From Sinonovacula constricta (lineage: Eukaryota; Mollusca; Bivalvia; Cardiida; Solecurtidae): a stretch of DNA of 64,000 nt. The position numbers and the translations under genes are program-made. The DNA lies in NCBI GenBank assembly GCA_007844125.1, contig CM017559.1:36373108-36437107 (forward strand), written 5' to 3'. Positions 13,609-27,770 of the stretch are shown here, in pieces; positions within the stretch are counted from its first letter, which is position 1, and every line of letters starts with the position of its first letter. The notes below the pieces were generated by a model, which was given only the letters and a program-made list of their open reading frames with translations, did not search any database and was not told where the DNA came from.

Positions 13609-16209
13609 TTTTAGCAAATGCAAATATATGGCTATTCCTGATTCATGCAACACATTTATAAATTACATCGTTACATATGAAGAAATGTTCGATCCTATGA
13701 CAATGAAACAAATACCTAAACGATAGTATTAAATATAATTAAACACTTGGCAAGATTGTTCTACTTTGGAATTAACATACACGTCCAAATTCAACAAATC
13801 GCAAACAATTATCTTAAATGGCAAAACATTTCAAACATTTCAAACATATTTGATAGTACAAAATGCTAGCCTGTCGTAATTGCTTAAGAATTATTTTAAA
13901 ATAAGTAAATGCGGCTGTATTAATACACTCAAATAATTTTATACAGTCTTCTACCTGTCGTATTCCTCAATATGTATTCAAACATCTTTGCAAGAAACGT
14001 GATAAATAATCACCATCCTCAAATGTTTCTTGTGATGAAAGTGTCCAGACATTATCATCTACGAAAATGGACATTTGACGTATGTAGTATGCAGAAAACT
14101 GCCCCATTGTGGACGTTCTCTCATCATAATGGTGTCGTTATCATCAACTACATGCTCGTTCGACTTAATGTACAATGTGACAAAGCTGTGGATGATGTGC
14201 AAAGGGGTGATGATGATACAACGAGAACTTTCCTAATTTCTCTTGATAAGTCACCGTACTCAAATTACTTACTTCTATTTATAAAAGTCACGTATACCTT
14301 TCCTAAAATATTAGTTCCGTTAGTTTGAAAAAGTTTCCTAATTTTCTACTACAATTTAACAATTTTCTTCTTGTAAGTAAATTGTAAATAATCATTTCAA
14401 ATGACGTCAAAGTGTTTCATTATATGACGTAATTAACTAGCACGTGTTATACTTCATAGCTCGCTTGGACTGTTTTAATTTATAATGAGTTCTTTTTCGT
14501 AACTGTTTTGTTTTCTATCGTATACATATTAAACATAATTAAGACAATAAACTGCATTTAATAGTTTATCTACTGTATTCTCGTGCTCAATTGTTACTGC
14601 TGATGCAGGTGCTTACTATGAGTTGTCATACTTAAATAGTATATTTTTTATTTAATATTTTCTTTGAGAAAAACCCTCAGGAAGTGCGAGGTTGGAGTAC
14701 TCAGTAGCCAAGGTTCAAGCACCTAAGCCGGTCTTTTTGTCAACTGACCGTTTTAAGGCGTTAGCTCTTGGTTTTTGTCACGTTTACATTAATTTTGCTA
14801 ACTAAAGTCAAATTTAAATATGTTTGGTAGTTCTCATTGGGCGTCTTTATACTTTCCTTCCGTATATCCGAATTACACTACCCTCCCTAGTAGGATTAGT
14901 CACAAAACCTATATTTTACAATTAACTTCATTTGTTTGACATCTGTCTTAAATCAGTTTCTAACATTGCTAGTAACATACAACTGACAGTGCGGTAAATG
15001 TGTGTGTGTGCGTGCGTGTGAGTGTGTGCGTGAGCGTGTGTGCGTGTGTGTAAGTTGGGTGTGTCTGTGATTGTTTCCGCCATTTTTTTTTCAAAAGATA
15101 AGTCTTCCCGTCTGTCATTAAGACGTTATTTTATATGTTATAAATATTTTGAAACTCGAGTGTGTCCCAGCAATATGACCCACAGTAATAAACAGTGTTT
15201 CGCCAGACCAGACATCCTTTTTATAAACGAGTCTCAAATAGAGTCAGACAAGCTCTTAAAAAACAAAGATATATCAAATCTACAAACGGCACTTACCTTG
15301 ACGTACGTGGACATTTCAATTAGAGGTAAAGAAGTCAATTAATTAGGTTACAACGACATTTTAATACATTAGATATTTTCTTCATATATTTTTAAATTTA
15401 GTTCACTGAATTTTACCTGGAATCCACTGTACGAGTATGTTGCTTGTTTGACGACGAGTAGAGTCTCCGCATTGTATAGTAATAGTAATATGTCAACCAT
15501 AGGTCAAGACTTAAATTTACTATTTTGTAATTTGTAAAGCCTCTGTAGATTCCAAAGTCTTGATAATTTAATATACATAAATATTGACTTTGTTTGGGCA
15601 CTAGCGAAACTTAACTGTTCTTTTAGACTTGTCTAAGAAGTTAAGCTCTTTTATATACTTATTATCTATCCTTTTATAAAAGTGACAAAAATTGATGAGA
15701 TTTGTTAATAGGTACACATTTTGTTTACCGATCGAGGACATGTGTAAGCCAATGTGAAGTTACATAGCATTTTTAAATCCAGAATGACAATGCGAATTTA
15801 AAAAAAAAAAAGATTTTAAAGTAACGCATTCTTGTGCAGTTTCTTCTTTTAAAAAACCGAAGGTGAAGATGTCCTTGGCACTTACTATCAAACAAAGAAA
15901 TACTTGGCATTTGATGTTTCTTGAATACAATATTTTTGTTACATGTGCAATCTAATAATCTAATCAAGATAGCACAAAATAAATGAATACAATTTCATTG
16001 TGTTATACTTTTGCGTGTCTCAAAATAAAAATAAAATTCGATAAAATATTGATTGGATCATATCTAAAAATGAATCAAGAAGTTCAAAATCATCCTGACC
16101 TATAATATTAGTTAAACTTTGAGAAAAACAAAAGCCGGTGGATGTTCTTGTTTCTAACGCCCACAGAGCTTCGATAAAGCCTAAAGAAAGTGTATGCCCT
16201 CTTTACAGT
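13609..16209. other. AT-rich DNA, no gene recognised
   Basis: The 118-codon open frame at 13972-14328 and the 100-codon frame at 15040-15342 show no recognisable domain. The latter begins inside a (GT)n tract. Confidence 0.55.
15000..15052. repeat. (GT)n microsatellite
   Basis: Imperfect GT run with GC and GA interruptions. Confidence 0.95.
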
Positions 16210-16530
16210 TTCGCAGACCTAACAAAACTGGTTATATATCTTGCATAGGCAGCTCTCTGATAAGAGAAAGAAATTACTTTCATCAATTTCAGGTGTTGTC
16301 GTGTATAAACATTGCTTCGTTTAAATAATCCGAGTATTAATAAATCAGTATTTGGCCTTTTGCATGTCTTGTAGTGAGACCGACATTTTCCACAAGTATA
16401 CACACCAATCTCAGACTCCAAAAGATGACTTCCTTTTCCCATGCGCGTCGCTTATACGTGCAGGACATGTATTCTTGATGCAAATGTTGTCACAGGTTAC
16501 CGACACATCAGTTAAGTCAACAGAAAATAA
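16203..16530 (-). pseudogene. Exon-like fragment E4, copy B
   Basis: The partner of the copy-A fragment at 450-612. The aligned block (VTCDNICIKNTCPARISDAH) is at 16442-16521. The frame then shifts; in a neighbouring frame the sequence continues with GVYTCGKCRSHYKTCK, adding two more CxxC-like pairs, and stays open down to 16203. This looks like one Cys-rich domain broken by a frameshift. The acceptor-like AG upstream of the copy-A block is TG here. Confidence 0.4.
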
Positions 16531-17064
16531 ACGATAGTGAAGACATATTTCATACTGACTTATTTAATGTTGACAATCTTCAAAACAGTATAACAAAACA
16601 AATTTTAATAAAAAAAAATCAAATTATAAGTTGACAATATGGCACGGTTCTATAATGTTTATATCAACACAACCTTTCATCATGTAGAAAACGAAGTTGC
16701 GGACATGCTTAATATGTCAAAGTAGTATTTTTCCTCTTTTGTGTAAAAAAACAACCTAAGCTCACCGCAATCGACTCAAGTTATAAGACACATAATGGTA
16801 TTGTTTGTAAAAATGAGCTCATCTTCATCTTAATTTCAATTTTAAGTAACAGTTCTATCGAGTCGAATCTTATCCCAAGTGTAAACAAATTTAATTTAAA
16901 GTGAACACCCACAGTTGTGGGTTTGATGTTATAATGAGATTTTTTAAAAATAAATTGAAATGCGGTTGTGTTTATTCTATAAAATGTTAAAATATAATAT
17001 CGTAGCTATAGTCAGTATACTGCATGGTAATAATACCTTTGTTATTTTTATTTAAAAAAATAAA

Positions 17065-17180
<116 letters not shown>

Positions 17181-18339
17181 AACATTTAATTAAACGCATT
17201 TTAAAACGCTTAGATTACTTTCTATTTTTATCAAGTTGATTTAACTAAATTTGTTATCTAATGACGAAATAGAAATGGATAATTAAAGAAGAAATGCATG
17301 CGTATTGACATTTTATTTTTTGTAGCTGAATACGTTACCTTTTATACTATATCTCTCGTTATGCAGAATATTGCTTGTCAGTTAAGTAGTTTGTAAAAGC
17401 TGCTAGCCATTTCTTCAAATGAATACAAGTTCTTACAATAAAGTTAATTAGAAAATATTAAATAAAAGCCTGCTTGAATTAACGGTAAAACGAAAGCGTA
17501 TCATTTTTTAATAAGAAAATACATGAACCCTTAAAGTTACTTGAAGAAAATGCAATTAAGTCTTGTCGGTGCAATATTTATATCTGATAATTTGCTTTGT
17601 TCTCTAGAACAAGTTTTTCTTATTCCGCGCACTCATGGAACTTTTATTGCTTACATTCGGAAACAATTGCGATAGCTCTCTAATTTTCCCACATATTTGC
17701 AAAAACGTTTATCTTTTATTGTCATTAATAAATACAGTGGCTTTTGTGGGTTTTATTTTCCACTTAAGGAATCACTTCAATATATTTTGTGCGTGTTTCT
17801 TCTTTTTCATAGTTCATATCAATTGTCTTTTATTTCTATTAAGACTTATACGAAAGAAGGGAGTACAAATCATCGCCATTAAAATCATTTTTTATTAGTT
17901 TTTATATAATATATTATTATATTTATATTAGCTGCTTCAAATTAGGAGTAATCAGACATAGCACAGGGTATTTAGCATATCACAAACATGTGAGTATTGA
18001 TAACGCCGGGCTATTTACCGTTTTATCTTAGGTAGCTATACAAAACGTTTGGCAACCCCCTATTCCCCTTATTGATATAATATTATCCAGGACACATAAA
18101 GAAAGTACAATCCATAAGACATACGAAGTTGTTATAATAATTTATAAACAAAGTTTAGAAATTGTAAAACTAGACTGTAGATTGTTGGTGATGATATCAA
18201 AATATTGACAATAGCTTCAGGAAGTAAGCAAAAACTACGGAATATGAAATGTGGACATGATAATAATAATTATATTTCCTAAATCATTAACCCTTAGTTA
18301 AATCATATTCAGAATACCGGATACTTTACAGGACGGAAA

Positions 18340-18520
18340 GCACAACTCGCATCCATTATATGCAAACGCTTCTATAATAAAGCCTGTTATAAGTGAAGTG
18401 ACAAATTGTTTCAGTCCTAGCTGTTGGTAGCAACATTCCCATTGACCATAAATCGGGTATGAACGATGCGTGAATTTATTGCAGGGGTGATATCCAAATC
18501 AGAAGGTGGCACATATTGTT
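18340..18520 (-). pseudogene. Exon-like fragment E3, copy B (stops)
   Basis: Counterpart of 2686-2892. The first half aligns with copy A in frame; two stop codons then fall where copy A has the first CxxC pair. This is the most clearly broken of the copy-B fragments. Confidence 0.38.
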
Positions 18521-18640
18521 TTGTTTTACTATATTGCAATAGGTTACCATTTCAGATGTTGCCCCTACAATTTAACAAATATTTATCAATGTATTCATTA
18601 TTTAGCAATGACAACGGAACGCCCATATCTTAATATATAA

Positions 18641-18826
18641 TTACAAAGATAGAAGTGACGTCTGAGACTTTCTCTGCAGATCACATATAAATTTATTATT
18701 TGCGTACATTATGTTGTTGTCCATGAACAGTTCGTCTAAGTGTCTGATAGCTACCAATTCCATGCTTATATTTGCATTAATTTTCGTATCTGTGTCTGTT
18801 GACTTACAAGCTTGCTTTGTAAACAA
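18641..18826 (-). pseudogene. Exon-like fragment E2, copy B
   Basis: A 61-codon open stretch that aligns without indels to 3134-3289. Differences are single residues (R/E, S/L, SS/NN). The lack of stops in this frame in both copies, while flanking DNA has diverged freely, supports former coding. Family not recognised. Confidence 0.43.
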
Positions 18827-20205
18827 AAGTATTTGGAATGTTATTTTAGATTATAACAGTGCAATTAAACGTATATGTCAATAATGTGTAGATTATTAAT
18901 GACTCTGATCTCCTCTAGGGTTTAATCACGTCATTAAAAGAAACAAACGATTGCTTTAATTCATGTTTGCTTTGCAGCTACACGTTCTCTGTGTTGCAAT
19001 TACCAATAAAAGACTAAAGTTAGATCCACAAGCTTTTGTTAACTAAGAGAAAGTAAACCGTTCCTGTAAACTTCACATAACAATATTTTTAAGTGGTTAT
19101 GTGGCTGTATTTAGAAGAAATCAGCAGCACAAGATGATTGGTGTATAGATTTTTGCATGTTATAAAGTATAGAGTACTATTAGTAAACACAGTAAAATAC
19201 GACAGTGTATGTTTTCTTTCATAACCCTATTGTTTATTTTCTGTGTATAAACCTAAATTTTGGCATACAAGGAATGAAAGAGGAAACACAAACATTATAA
19301 ACGGTAATTGGCAGTCCAGAATTGACGCTTATTTGAAGAAAGGATGAGTTCAGTGGTATGAATGTGAAGCAAGACGCATTTTTATAAGTATCGTAGCCTT
19401 TGAGTATATCAAAAACAGCAAAGGACAAATAATCAAAGATCCAACAGGAGACATTGTGAGAGCGAAATAGACGATATCTTAATTAATGATTAACATCCAT
19501 AAACATAGGGGGGTGGGCGGTAGCGCCAGATTAGCGGTCCCAAAGCCAAGCTACCGACAAGGCAAATCGCTTCCCGACAAAGACGATTCATGAAGGTTTT
19601 TCAGTGTTTTCAGAGCAACTCAGTTGCTTGAAGATTGGTTACTAACAAGGCCTAACCAGATAAACATAACTGGAGATCCGAGTAGTGTCAGTGGTAAGTA
19701 GGGTCTCCAATTTATACTGCAAATTGTAATGCATAAATCCAATGGGCATCAAGTATGACGGACCACTCACACAGTTCACAGACCTTGTTCGTTGGCCCTC
19801 CCAACATTCTGATGCTCCAATACACGGTGAACACAATCATTGATTCATGCCATTTCCCACAGTTTCCCCCCGTATAGGGAAGATGATCTCTAATGACGGC
19901 AGTTTCCTAAACTACGGCTCTTCGACCGAAGGAGGGTGCGACAAAGTAAAAGCTACTTTGAACATCTTTAAAACACTATAAATCATTTTTATTCTTAAAA
20001 TACATTTAAATCTAGTTTAATATATTGTTGTAAAGGATTCAAATTATAAAAAAAGCAGTTAAGACTCACATTTAAACTAGATATTACTTTTTCTTTAATA
20101 TGGTAAAATTAGTTTATTCTTCAATGATATAGGTGAAGCTAAAATCATGCAAAGTACTGACATGACTTTATAACAACTAATTTATTGTTGCCCATGTACA
20201 TTTAT

Positions 20206-20370
20206 TTAGGTTTGCATTTTGGAAGGGGTGGGTATAGCTATTAGTGGCAGAGGAAGGCCGCAAACAATCGGGAGAAACACCGGCGCAGACACGAAGACAC
20301 ATGGAATTTTCACACCAAACAGGACTCGAACCGCAAAAGATGTTACTTTAACGGTCTCGGAAATTGCGTA
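20206..20370 (-). mobile_element. tRNA-derived SINE, degenerate copy
   Basis: On the minus strand there is a perfect B box (GGTTCGAGTCC), followed by a GCGCCGGTG body motif and CCTTCCTCTGCCA, matching the body of the other SINEs. The A-box region (TTCCGAGACCG) is weak and overlaps sequence shared with copy A near 3790. The SINE body is clear only in copy B. Confidence 0.5.
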
Positions 20371-21212
20371 TTGATAGGAGAAATTGTTTAATAGAAATAA
20401 GTATCCTTTCATTAAAGTACGATTAGCATGCTAATAAAAACTGTTAATTTTTATTATGCAAATTAGCAACCATTTGTTTTTATAAGTTATCAGTTGTTTT
20501 CCACCCCCCCTCCCCCCCGAATGATTGCCGAAACGTTTATTTATATACGAAACAGCTTCCGTTACGTTATCGACTGAGTGGAGGTAGACTGATTGCATAT
20601 GTTTTGGTGTGTATCTTTGATAATGTATTTGATGTTTCATCAATAACAACTATGCATCAACGTGAATCAATTGCTTTAACAAATTTATAGCACTGTATGC
20701 ACAATGAGACTTGACCTTGTTGAGTAAACGAATATATTAAACCAACTTGATACTCGTAAATAATACATTTTTATCGTTTGTCTAGACTTCGTGACGTTGA
20801 TTACTTCAGTATTGTGATACATGTAAATAAGCTAGTGGCACGAAACAAATGGGATGGAGCACTCTAACTTACTGGACAGCTAATGTCCTGCTTTATGAAG
20901 TTCTGGTGGAATTCTGACTAGTAACTACCAGGAGGGGTCAGAGCAGTATCGCCAAAAACACAACGTTTTTTTTTCAATATGAGGATAAACCATATTTTAC
21001 TTTTATACATATTAGAGCGCTACAAGGTCGATGATCTTCAGCCTCGCTGTATAACCCAACCTTTGACCTACTTACAAATGCTGAATCATGACCAGCCAAA
21101 ATGAATATCAAAGCGACTCTCAATGTAGAACATAACACATTATACCGTATTTTGACTAATTGACGGCCTCCCCACGGATAACACTTTTCAAAGAGAGTGA
21201 AGGGTATGAAAC

Positions 21213-21497
21213 TCATGAATCACAAATCACCAGTTTATAAATACCACAAATCACAACGTTTTCATCTTTACTGTCTAACAGTTTTGATCGAACTTCAAAT
21301 TTTATACAGCGAGCAAATGGATTTTTTGTAAGTTTGAACGTTACGTCAAGTTGACATGTAAATGCGAAGAAAATGTCACACACGTGTCGGATGTCTAGTA
21401 AGCATATCCGTTTCAAAAAAACAGTATGTGGGGGAAAATCGTATTGTGTTCCAGTTATGAAAAGCTTAAAATTAATAAACTCTCTCTTAAGCCGCAT
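21213..21497 (-). pseudogene. Exon-like fragment E1, copy B
   Basis: A 94-codon minus-strand open stretch; residues about 32-84 align with copy A 4688-4839. The region upstream of the aligned part has no counterpart frame in copy A. It is the first of four collinear fragments (E1 to E4) on the minus strand of copy B, running from 21405 down to 16203. Confidence 0.42.
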
Positions 21498-22399
21498 ATC
21501 TTTTCAAAAAGTGTCGCCGCACTCATTCACAAAATCATTTTGCAACGTTTCAAAATGTTATCTTTAAAGAATAAGATATTGCAACCTGTACTCCATGATT
21601 TACCAATGCAAACATTTTCATTTTCTTTTGACATAAATGCATAACAGGTTCTGTAATTACAATGCATTAAGAGAACAAACAACAACATATACAATCTTCA
21701 TATATAGTTATAGTGATATGTTTATCATCATATATAATTATAATGACATGCATGTGACATTTTACACCAACTTCACCTCTATTTACAGTAGTGTCATGAT
21801 TTTAAAGATGATTACTCTAAGAAAAAGTTTATTTAGTTTATAAGGAATGAGTAAGTTTTATAACGTGTTAAGAGAGAGAGGCTGGACAATATTATGCTTT
21901 AAGTATTTGTCACATACATATTTGCATTTGCATTGAGCATTTTTACTTAATAGCCCAAAACCCTATACGTTAAAGTATTCTTTTAGAAACTATGAGGAAA
22001 CATTTTACCAATTGTTGTTACATTAATTTATGAACAAACCAATTATTTTACCATTCTTTTGGCAACTTTGTCTTTCATCATATTGCTTATGATATGACAA
22101 GAGAGCAAAATACAACAAACCGAAAGTATTCTTGAAAAAATGAACAGTTTAAAAATTATGAAGATGAAAAAAAAAAACAAATAAAATACACAAAGCTGTT
22201 AAAAACTGTATATTCTACGAAAATTAGACAATAAAAATGGGAAATAAAGGGTAAAGTGTTTTAGATGGAAATGAAGAGAAAGAAGATGAATAATTGAGTC
22301 ATTTATCAACTTAAACAATTTTGGGCTCTGTCATGCCTTTTGAACATTGCTGTTCTGGACTTATAGACCATTTATACATGTACATACATGTTAAAAATA

Positions 22400-24900
22400 T
22401 ACAAAATATAACGAATATAGTTTAAATTTTTTTAACAATTTTGTCAACGTATAATTAAATCAAGACAAGATATCAGTGTAATCGATAGAAAACATTTTTC
22501 ATTAAAACTTAATGTCATTATATTACTTATTACATTCGTTACTGGTTTCCAGAATTCATTTTTTGTATATTTTGTCATATTTTCAATTGCATTGTACTGA
22601 TCAGTTCTGCATTGATTTATTATATACTTTCTAAATATTTCAACATTGGGTTTTCGATTGGTTTCTTTTGCTTTAAATATGTAATATTTAGCTAACAAAA
22701 ATACTAAATTAAGAACAATATTATAAAAATTGTTTAAAAAAATAATGTCTTTCCTTGACAAGTGGATACACGTATTAAATGATGGACAATGTGTATTAAT
22801 GCGTGCGATCAAGTCCTGCAAAAGTGAAATCTGTGAAACGATTATAGAACAGATGCAGAATAGTTTCCTTTTCTTGATGGCATAAAGAACATTTATTATT
22901 GTCTCTGAATTTTTAAGAAAAGTATTAGTTCCTAAAAACGGTGATGTAATCTACTTAAAAACCATTGTAGAAAGGTGCTTTTATGGCATTTAAATGGAAT
23001 TTTAAACAATTTCAAAATGTCATTAATATCACCACTCAACTCATTCACCCATGTATCTAGAGATGCTAGCTGCATCTTAATTTTCAACAAATTATCATAA
23101 ATAATCCATCATCCTGTTTTAGTTTTGATTAGTCCAAGGCGGTAACTGTCGGGTTTGCTCTTTTCGAATAATAAAAAATAATTGTTCTTACTTTTCACTT
23201 GGCTTGCACGTGAAATACCTTTGTCATGTGCCTTTTCAGAGTTTGATATATGTTGCATGCTTATAGGACTTTGTCATCTATTCTTATACATGATCACAAC
23301 AATGTTACTTGTGCTGTGTGGAGGTCGTAAAAAATCTGCCCGTTAATTTCTCCTATAAGGATTGTTAAGTGTATTTCCTTTGATGGACATGGACTTTGGT
23401 TCCTCTATTCCATCTTCAGATGAACATGTACAACCATTTATTCTTCTCTGGTCATGTTTTTTCTTGAGTCAAAAAGTTAATTTAACTTATAATCAACCAT
23501 TTTTGTTTAGTTTTTCTAATTGAAATAATACCCTTCTTTTCTAAACACTGAGGACATTATTTTTCAATGACGTCACTACTTTCATCATAACTTATTAAAG
23601 AAAACATCAGCGCTTGGTCATTTTTGGACCGGAGAAGGTTGTATAGAATTTTACTTTTAATGCAAACAAAAGAGATATATGTGCCATCAAGAATGAGGGA
23701 TGGATACTGTGAACTTTTATATTTATAATTATTTATCTTTATTCCTGATATATCATGGGTTTGTCGAATCAAAATGGCAAACACCTCTGCACAGAGAATA
23801 TAAATATATGGGGATATAGAGTCAGCTTGGCGGCATCCTCTTTCCAGATAGAACCACTCGGAACAATGCCCATTGATAAGACATTACGATTCACTATTTG
23901 TTTTATAAAAGGTTTTTATTCATTTCTTAAAAGTTGGACCGAAGTTAAAGAAGCCCATTGTTTTGTTGATAAATGACCAAGATATTGAATAAAACCGCTT
24001 TTCAAAGTCGATCAAAATTAAAGTCCCGAAAGTTAAAAGTTTTCTGCATAAAACATAATATCACAAATCAATCTAGTATTTTTCCGTATCAGATATAAAA
24101 CCTGTTTGATCTTCATTTATAAAACGGAACAACAGTTTTTAATCTGCTAGTTTTAGCACAATTTTATAAGAAACGTTTCTAAGAACATGTTATCTTTATA
24201 GCTTTTATGGATTCATGTTGTTGGTCCTTGCTTTGGTAGATTGAAAGTTCACCTTTCTGTTAACCATTGTTAAGGGATCTAACAAGAAATGGACGAATAT
24301 CCGAGTAAAACATTTGATAAAATTTAACAGTAAATCCAGATAAGCCTGGAATTTTATTATTTTTCACAGTTTTTAAACTGTCCAGCCATACCTTTTCCGT
24401 AAGAGCTCTTTCTAAAATGAATTGAGTTATTGATCTGATGGAACTCTGATTTCTGTCTTATCTATTATTTCTTCAAGGTTAACGTCACTATTTTCCTTAG
24501 AGCCATACGTTTTTGTAAAAGGATTAAACTTTTTCAAGTATTTCTATTTGGTTATCAATTGCTTATCCATCACCTCTAACTAGTTTAGACATTGATTTTG
24601 AAACAAAATTACAATTTTCCAAATGCAAAAATACTACTTTTTCACCATTTTCAGTCCATTTTGCACGTGATCTAATTTTCACTTCTTCCATTATTTTCCC
24701 GTAATTGTTCTAATTCCCTGCGTTTTTCACTCAAAACTACACTATTACTGAAGAGATGTTTTTTCTAGAAAGCAAATATCTTTAATCAATTGCCTCTTTT
24801 TTATCATCTTTTTTCTTTAATCTTGAGCTATATACTACTGTTTCGCCTCTTTTTGAAAATAGCAAAATTTAAAAAAAGCACAAACAGCTGATCATATATA
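22400..24900 (-). pseudogene. Decayed 5'-truncated LINE (non-LTR retrotransposon), RT region
   Basis: Read on the minus strand, successive fragments in shifting frames follow the order of a LINE ORF2. A pre-RT block contains IRSRAKWTENGEKV (about 24682 downward). The RT start reads GFTVKFYQMFYSDIRPFLV (about 24350-24270). Then come FINEDQTGFISDTEKY and the palm motif TLILIDFEKRFYSISW (about 24130-23965), GCRQADSISPYIYILCAEV (about 23840-23770), and SQYPSLILDGT, where the catalytic YADD should be. Near the C-terminus are KCSLCHQEKETILHLF (about 22905-22860) and a 125-codon tail (22444-22821). Stops and frameshifts separate the pieces. No endonuclease domain is visible and there is little room for one before copy-B homology resumes near 25130. 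L1/Tx1-like affinity is my inference. Confidence 0.88.
22444..22821 (-). pseudogene. LINE ORF2 C-terminal fragment
   Basis: The longest intact piece of the LINE above, 125 codons. It contains the post-zinc-knuckle pattern seen in many LINE C-termini (LVFLLAKYYIFKAK, then RKPNVEIFRKYI). It follows directly from the CxxC...H knuckle at 22860-22912. Confidence 0.7.
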
Positions 24901-25945
24901 GTAAATTCTATTTCATAATTTGTAATTTCACTGCTATTTCCTCCATGAAGTTAGTTTTCTTGGCAATATTGTGTTTTAATCTAATTCATTTTTTGTTTTA
25001 TCTTTTTGACATATTTAATGTCATTTAATAGAGAATTGTTCATTTTACGGTTAGAACGTCATTTTTTGATGGTTCCAAATTCAAAGTGTAATTTGACCAA
25101 TGATTAATCCGTTCTATAGCCGGCACTATCTGAAAATTCTAACATAGAACATATGTAGCACACAATGCTTCAGCCAAATATTTGGCAACATTGAACATAT
25201 TAAGCAAACAATCCTTTTGAGAAATTTTTGTCAATATAGAATATAAACAGAACACAATGCTTAAGCCAAATCTTTGGCAACATTGAAAGTATGTTGCACA
25301 CAATGAATGATCTATTATCATTCAGACATAATTAAGCTTTAATTAACCAAGTACTCTTAATCAGGTCAACACTTTTAGTAAGTATGTAAGATTGTCTACT
25401 GTAGATATAGATGTTATACTATCAGAGCTTCAACATTTTGCAACGTTTCAAACTTTTATCGTTAAATAATCGAGGACATTGCACACTGTACTCCATGATT
25501 TACCAATGCAAACCTAAGGATGGTTGAACAATGTGGGCTGAAGTACTTTTTGCAACTGTTGATCGATTGGTCAGGCCAATCCTAACTGTGCACTATTATT
25601 TGTCATATGTATAGCACTTAGGAGATCAAGGAGTTACTTAATGTTCTTTTCAGTTAATAGACTTGTCTTCTGAATCAGCGGCAATCTACATATTGCGCTA
25701 CCAAATGTGTCAGCCTAGACAACAATAGCAATTTATCGGAACATTTGACAATTGATCAGTCCGACGCACTTCCTCAAACGTTCATTATCGGAAATTTCTT
25801 TTTTAAAAAAATCCAGAAGACTAAATTTGTAAACAAAAACATATATTTTTAAGCAATTTATTTATCTGCTAGGACCAAACATCCCAAATACTGTTCTTCA
25901 ACAGTATTAATATCTCAATATTTTTAAACCTCGATTGAGACATAT

Positions 25946-27590
25946 AGCACTTCATTCGCTTAAATCGAATTAAATACCAGAACTGGGATAATAACGTGTA
26001 TTACAAATACAGTATATTATTTTCACTATTTCGTTTTAAGTGCTAGAATCGTCTTCGTCATCACTATATATTTAGCGAATTTGTCCTGAAGGTGCAGTAA
26101 GTAACATGGTTCAAACCCGAGCCACGGCGTCACAAAGTCTTAAAATACTAGTTATTGGGTATGTATTTTATGTTCTTGTTTACGTTCATGCAAGTGTAAT
26201 GTTAGGGTAGTTCCATGACCAAGCCAGTTTCAAGAAAATTTGACAAGGTGAGATATCATGTCATTATAGTAAAGGCGGCCTTGTCTATGCTGCAAGTGAA
26301 CATGAACTTTTATCATTCTTGGGTTGAATTCTCTCTTGAAATACCATCGTTAGTTTTTCTTTCATTAAACTACTTTTTTTTTATTTTGCTGTTTGCAATG
26401 GCTGACCCTATGTGTTAAGCTTAATAGAAAACAAAAATCAGACAACTTACAGGGTGAATTAAGGGTTAAGAGCACTTAGCCTTCGCAAGAGATAACCAGC
26501 CACCATCTGTGTCATACCGCAAACAACCAGTGCCTCACCATTGCGGGTCTGCACGAGAACCGATCTGATATGAACTTGTAGTAGATCTACAATTCATTTC
26601 TCAGTTTAATCATAAGTATTTTTTCTTCAGTTTCTTTTTGTTGTCGTAAATATATATTTAAATATAAATGGTATTTAATATACGTCTTATTGAATCAAAC
26701 CATATTTAGGTACAGTTAGTTTTAATCATAGAGAGTTAGATTTCAGCAAAGGAAACATAGACTTGTACATAAAATTATAAATTACTATCAAATCAATAAT
26801 CTAAATTGGAAAAAATGTAACCTTGGAATGCTACCAACACCAAGAATGACAGCAAAAATGCACCAGCACTTATTTCGTTTGCGGTCCACGGATATTGATT
26901 ATATGACCCAGAGCGGCTTTAAGTTAAAAGCAACCCAGAGAAACCATGCCAGAAAAAAGGATTGCATACATAACAACTATAGAATGCATCGATCACAGGT
27001 TAATACGTATTCTTATCTTATTATATTCCCTGTGCAACCATTCATTGCTATTAAAGTACTTAGAAATCTGAGTTCAAGGTGATCAAAGATAATATAAATA
27101 GTTTCTGTAATACAGTAAACTAAATTTTGAAATATGACACGGGTTTGCACTTACATGGCTTCAAATGGGATGGTTACTATGTACAAAAAAGGCATGTGTG
27201 GGTTCAGAGAGTTTTTGTGGGAAATAGTTGGCGAGTTAAACACTTTTTATAGCTCTGCATGACAACGCGTTTGTAATATAGTGTAACTTCGCTGTAAATT
27301 TTATTTAAAGATCGATGTTTGCAAAACAACAACAAAAACAATAAAAACTATAACAAAACTTATTCCAACGATAGTAAATAGAAAATAACCACGTCCTCGA
27401 ATGAACTTCTCCGTATATGTGTCATCAGCAGCAGTGTAAACATGCAAAATGTATAAGTTTATATAGAATAAATTTAAACATTTGAACATATATTATGCCT
27501 TATACGGAAAGAAAACAAACTTATTTAAAATGGAATTCTAGCGGCGACTTAACTAGCTACAGACCAACTTTCTGTCTCAATACATGTGAG
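25946..27590. other. No gene recognised
   Basis: Open frames at 26215-26418 and 26828-27082 have no recognisable domain. 26460-26580 is less AT-rich, with tRNA-like short motifs too weak to call. Confidence 0.5.
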
Positions 27591-27599
27591 TGGACATGG

Positions 27600-27770
27600 C
27601 TATACACTGATACGCATTTAAGTTTTTTTTATGTAAGGACGACTTCAAGATGACCCGAGCTTCACCGGTGATTCTACACCAATGTGTTTTCGAGGATATT
27701 CCTCTATTAATTAAAGGTGGACGTCCGCTATAATGACCATAATTTGTTGATCGAAGGCTACGCCCCAAAA
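27600..27770 (+). mobile_element. SINE tail fragment
   Basis: GGTGATTCTAC, a TATTCCTC motif, then ATTAAAGGTGGACGTC and TATAATGACCATAATTTG run in the same order as the body and tail of the SINE at 58866-59500. The tRNA head is not recognisable. Confidence 0.5.

Noticed and set aside
13972..14328. 118-codon plus-strand gene
   Set aside because: No recognisable domain, no splice or promoter context, AT-driven composition; expected by chance in a 64-kb window.
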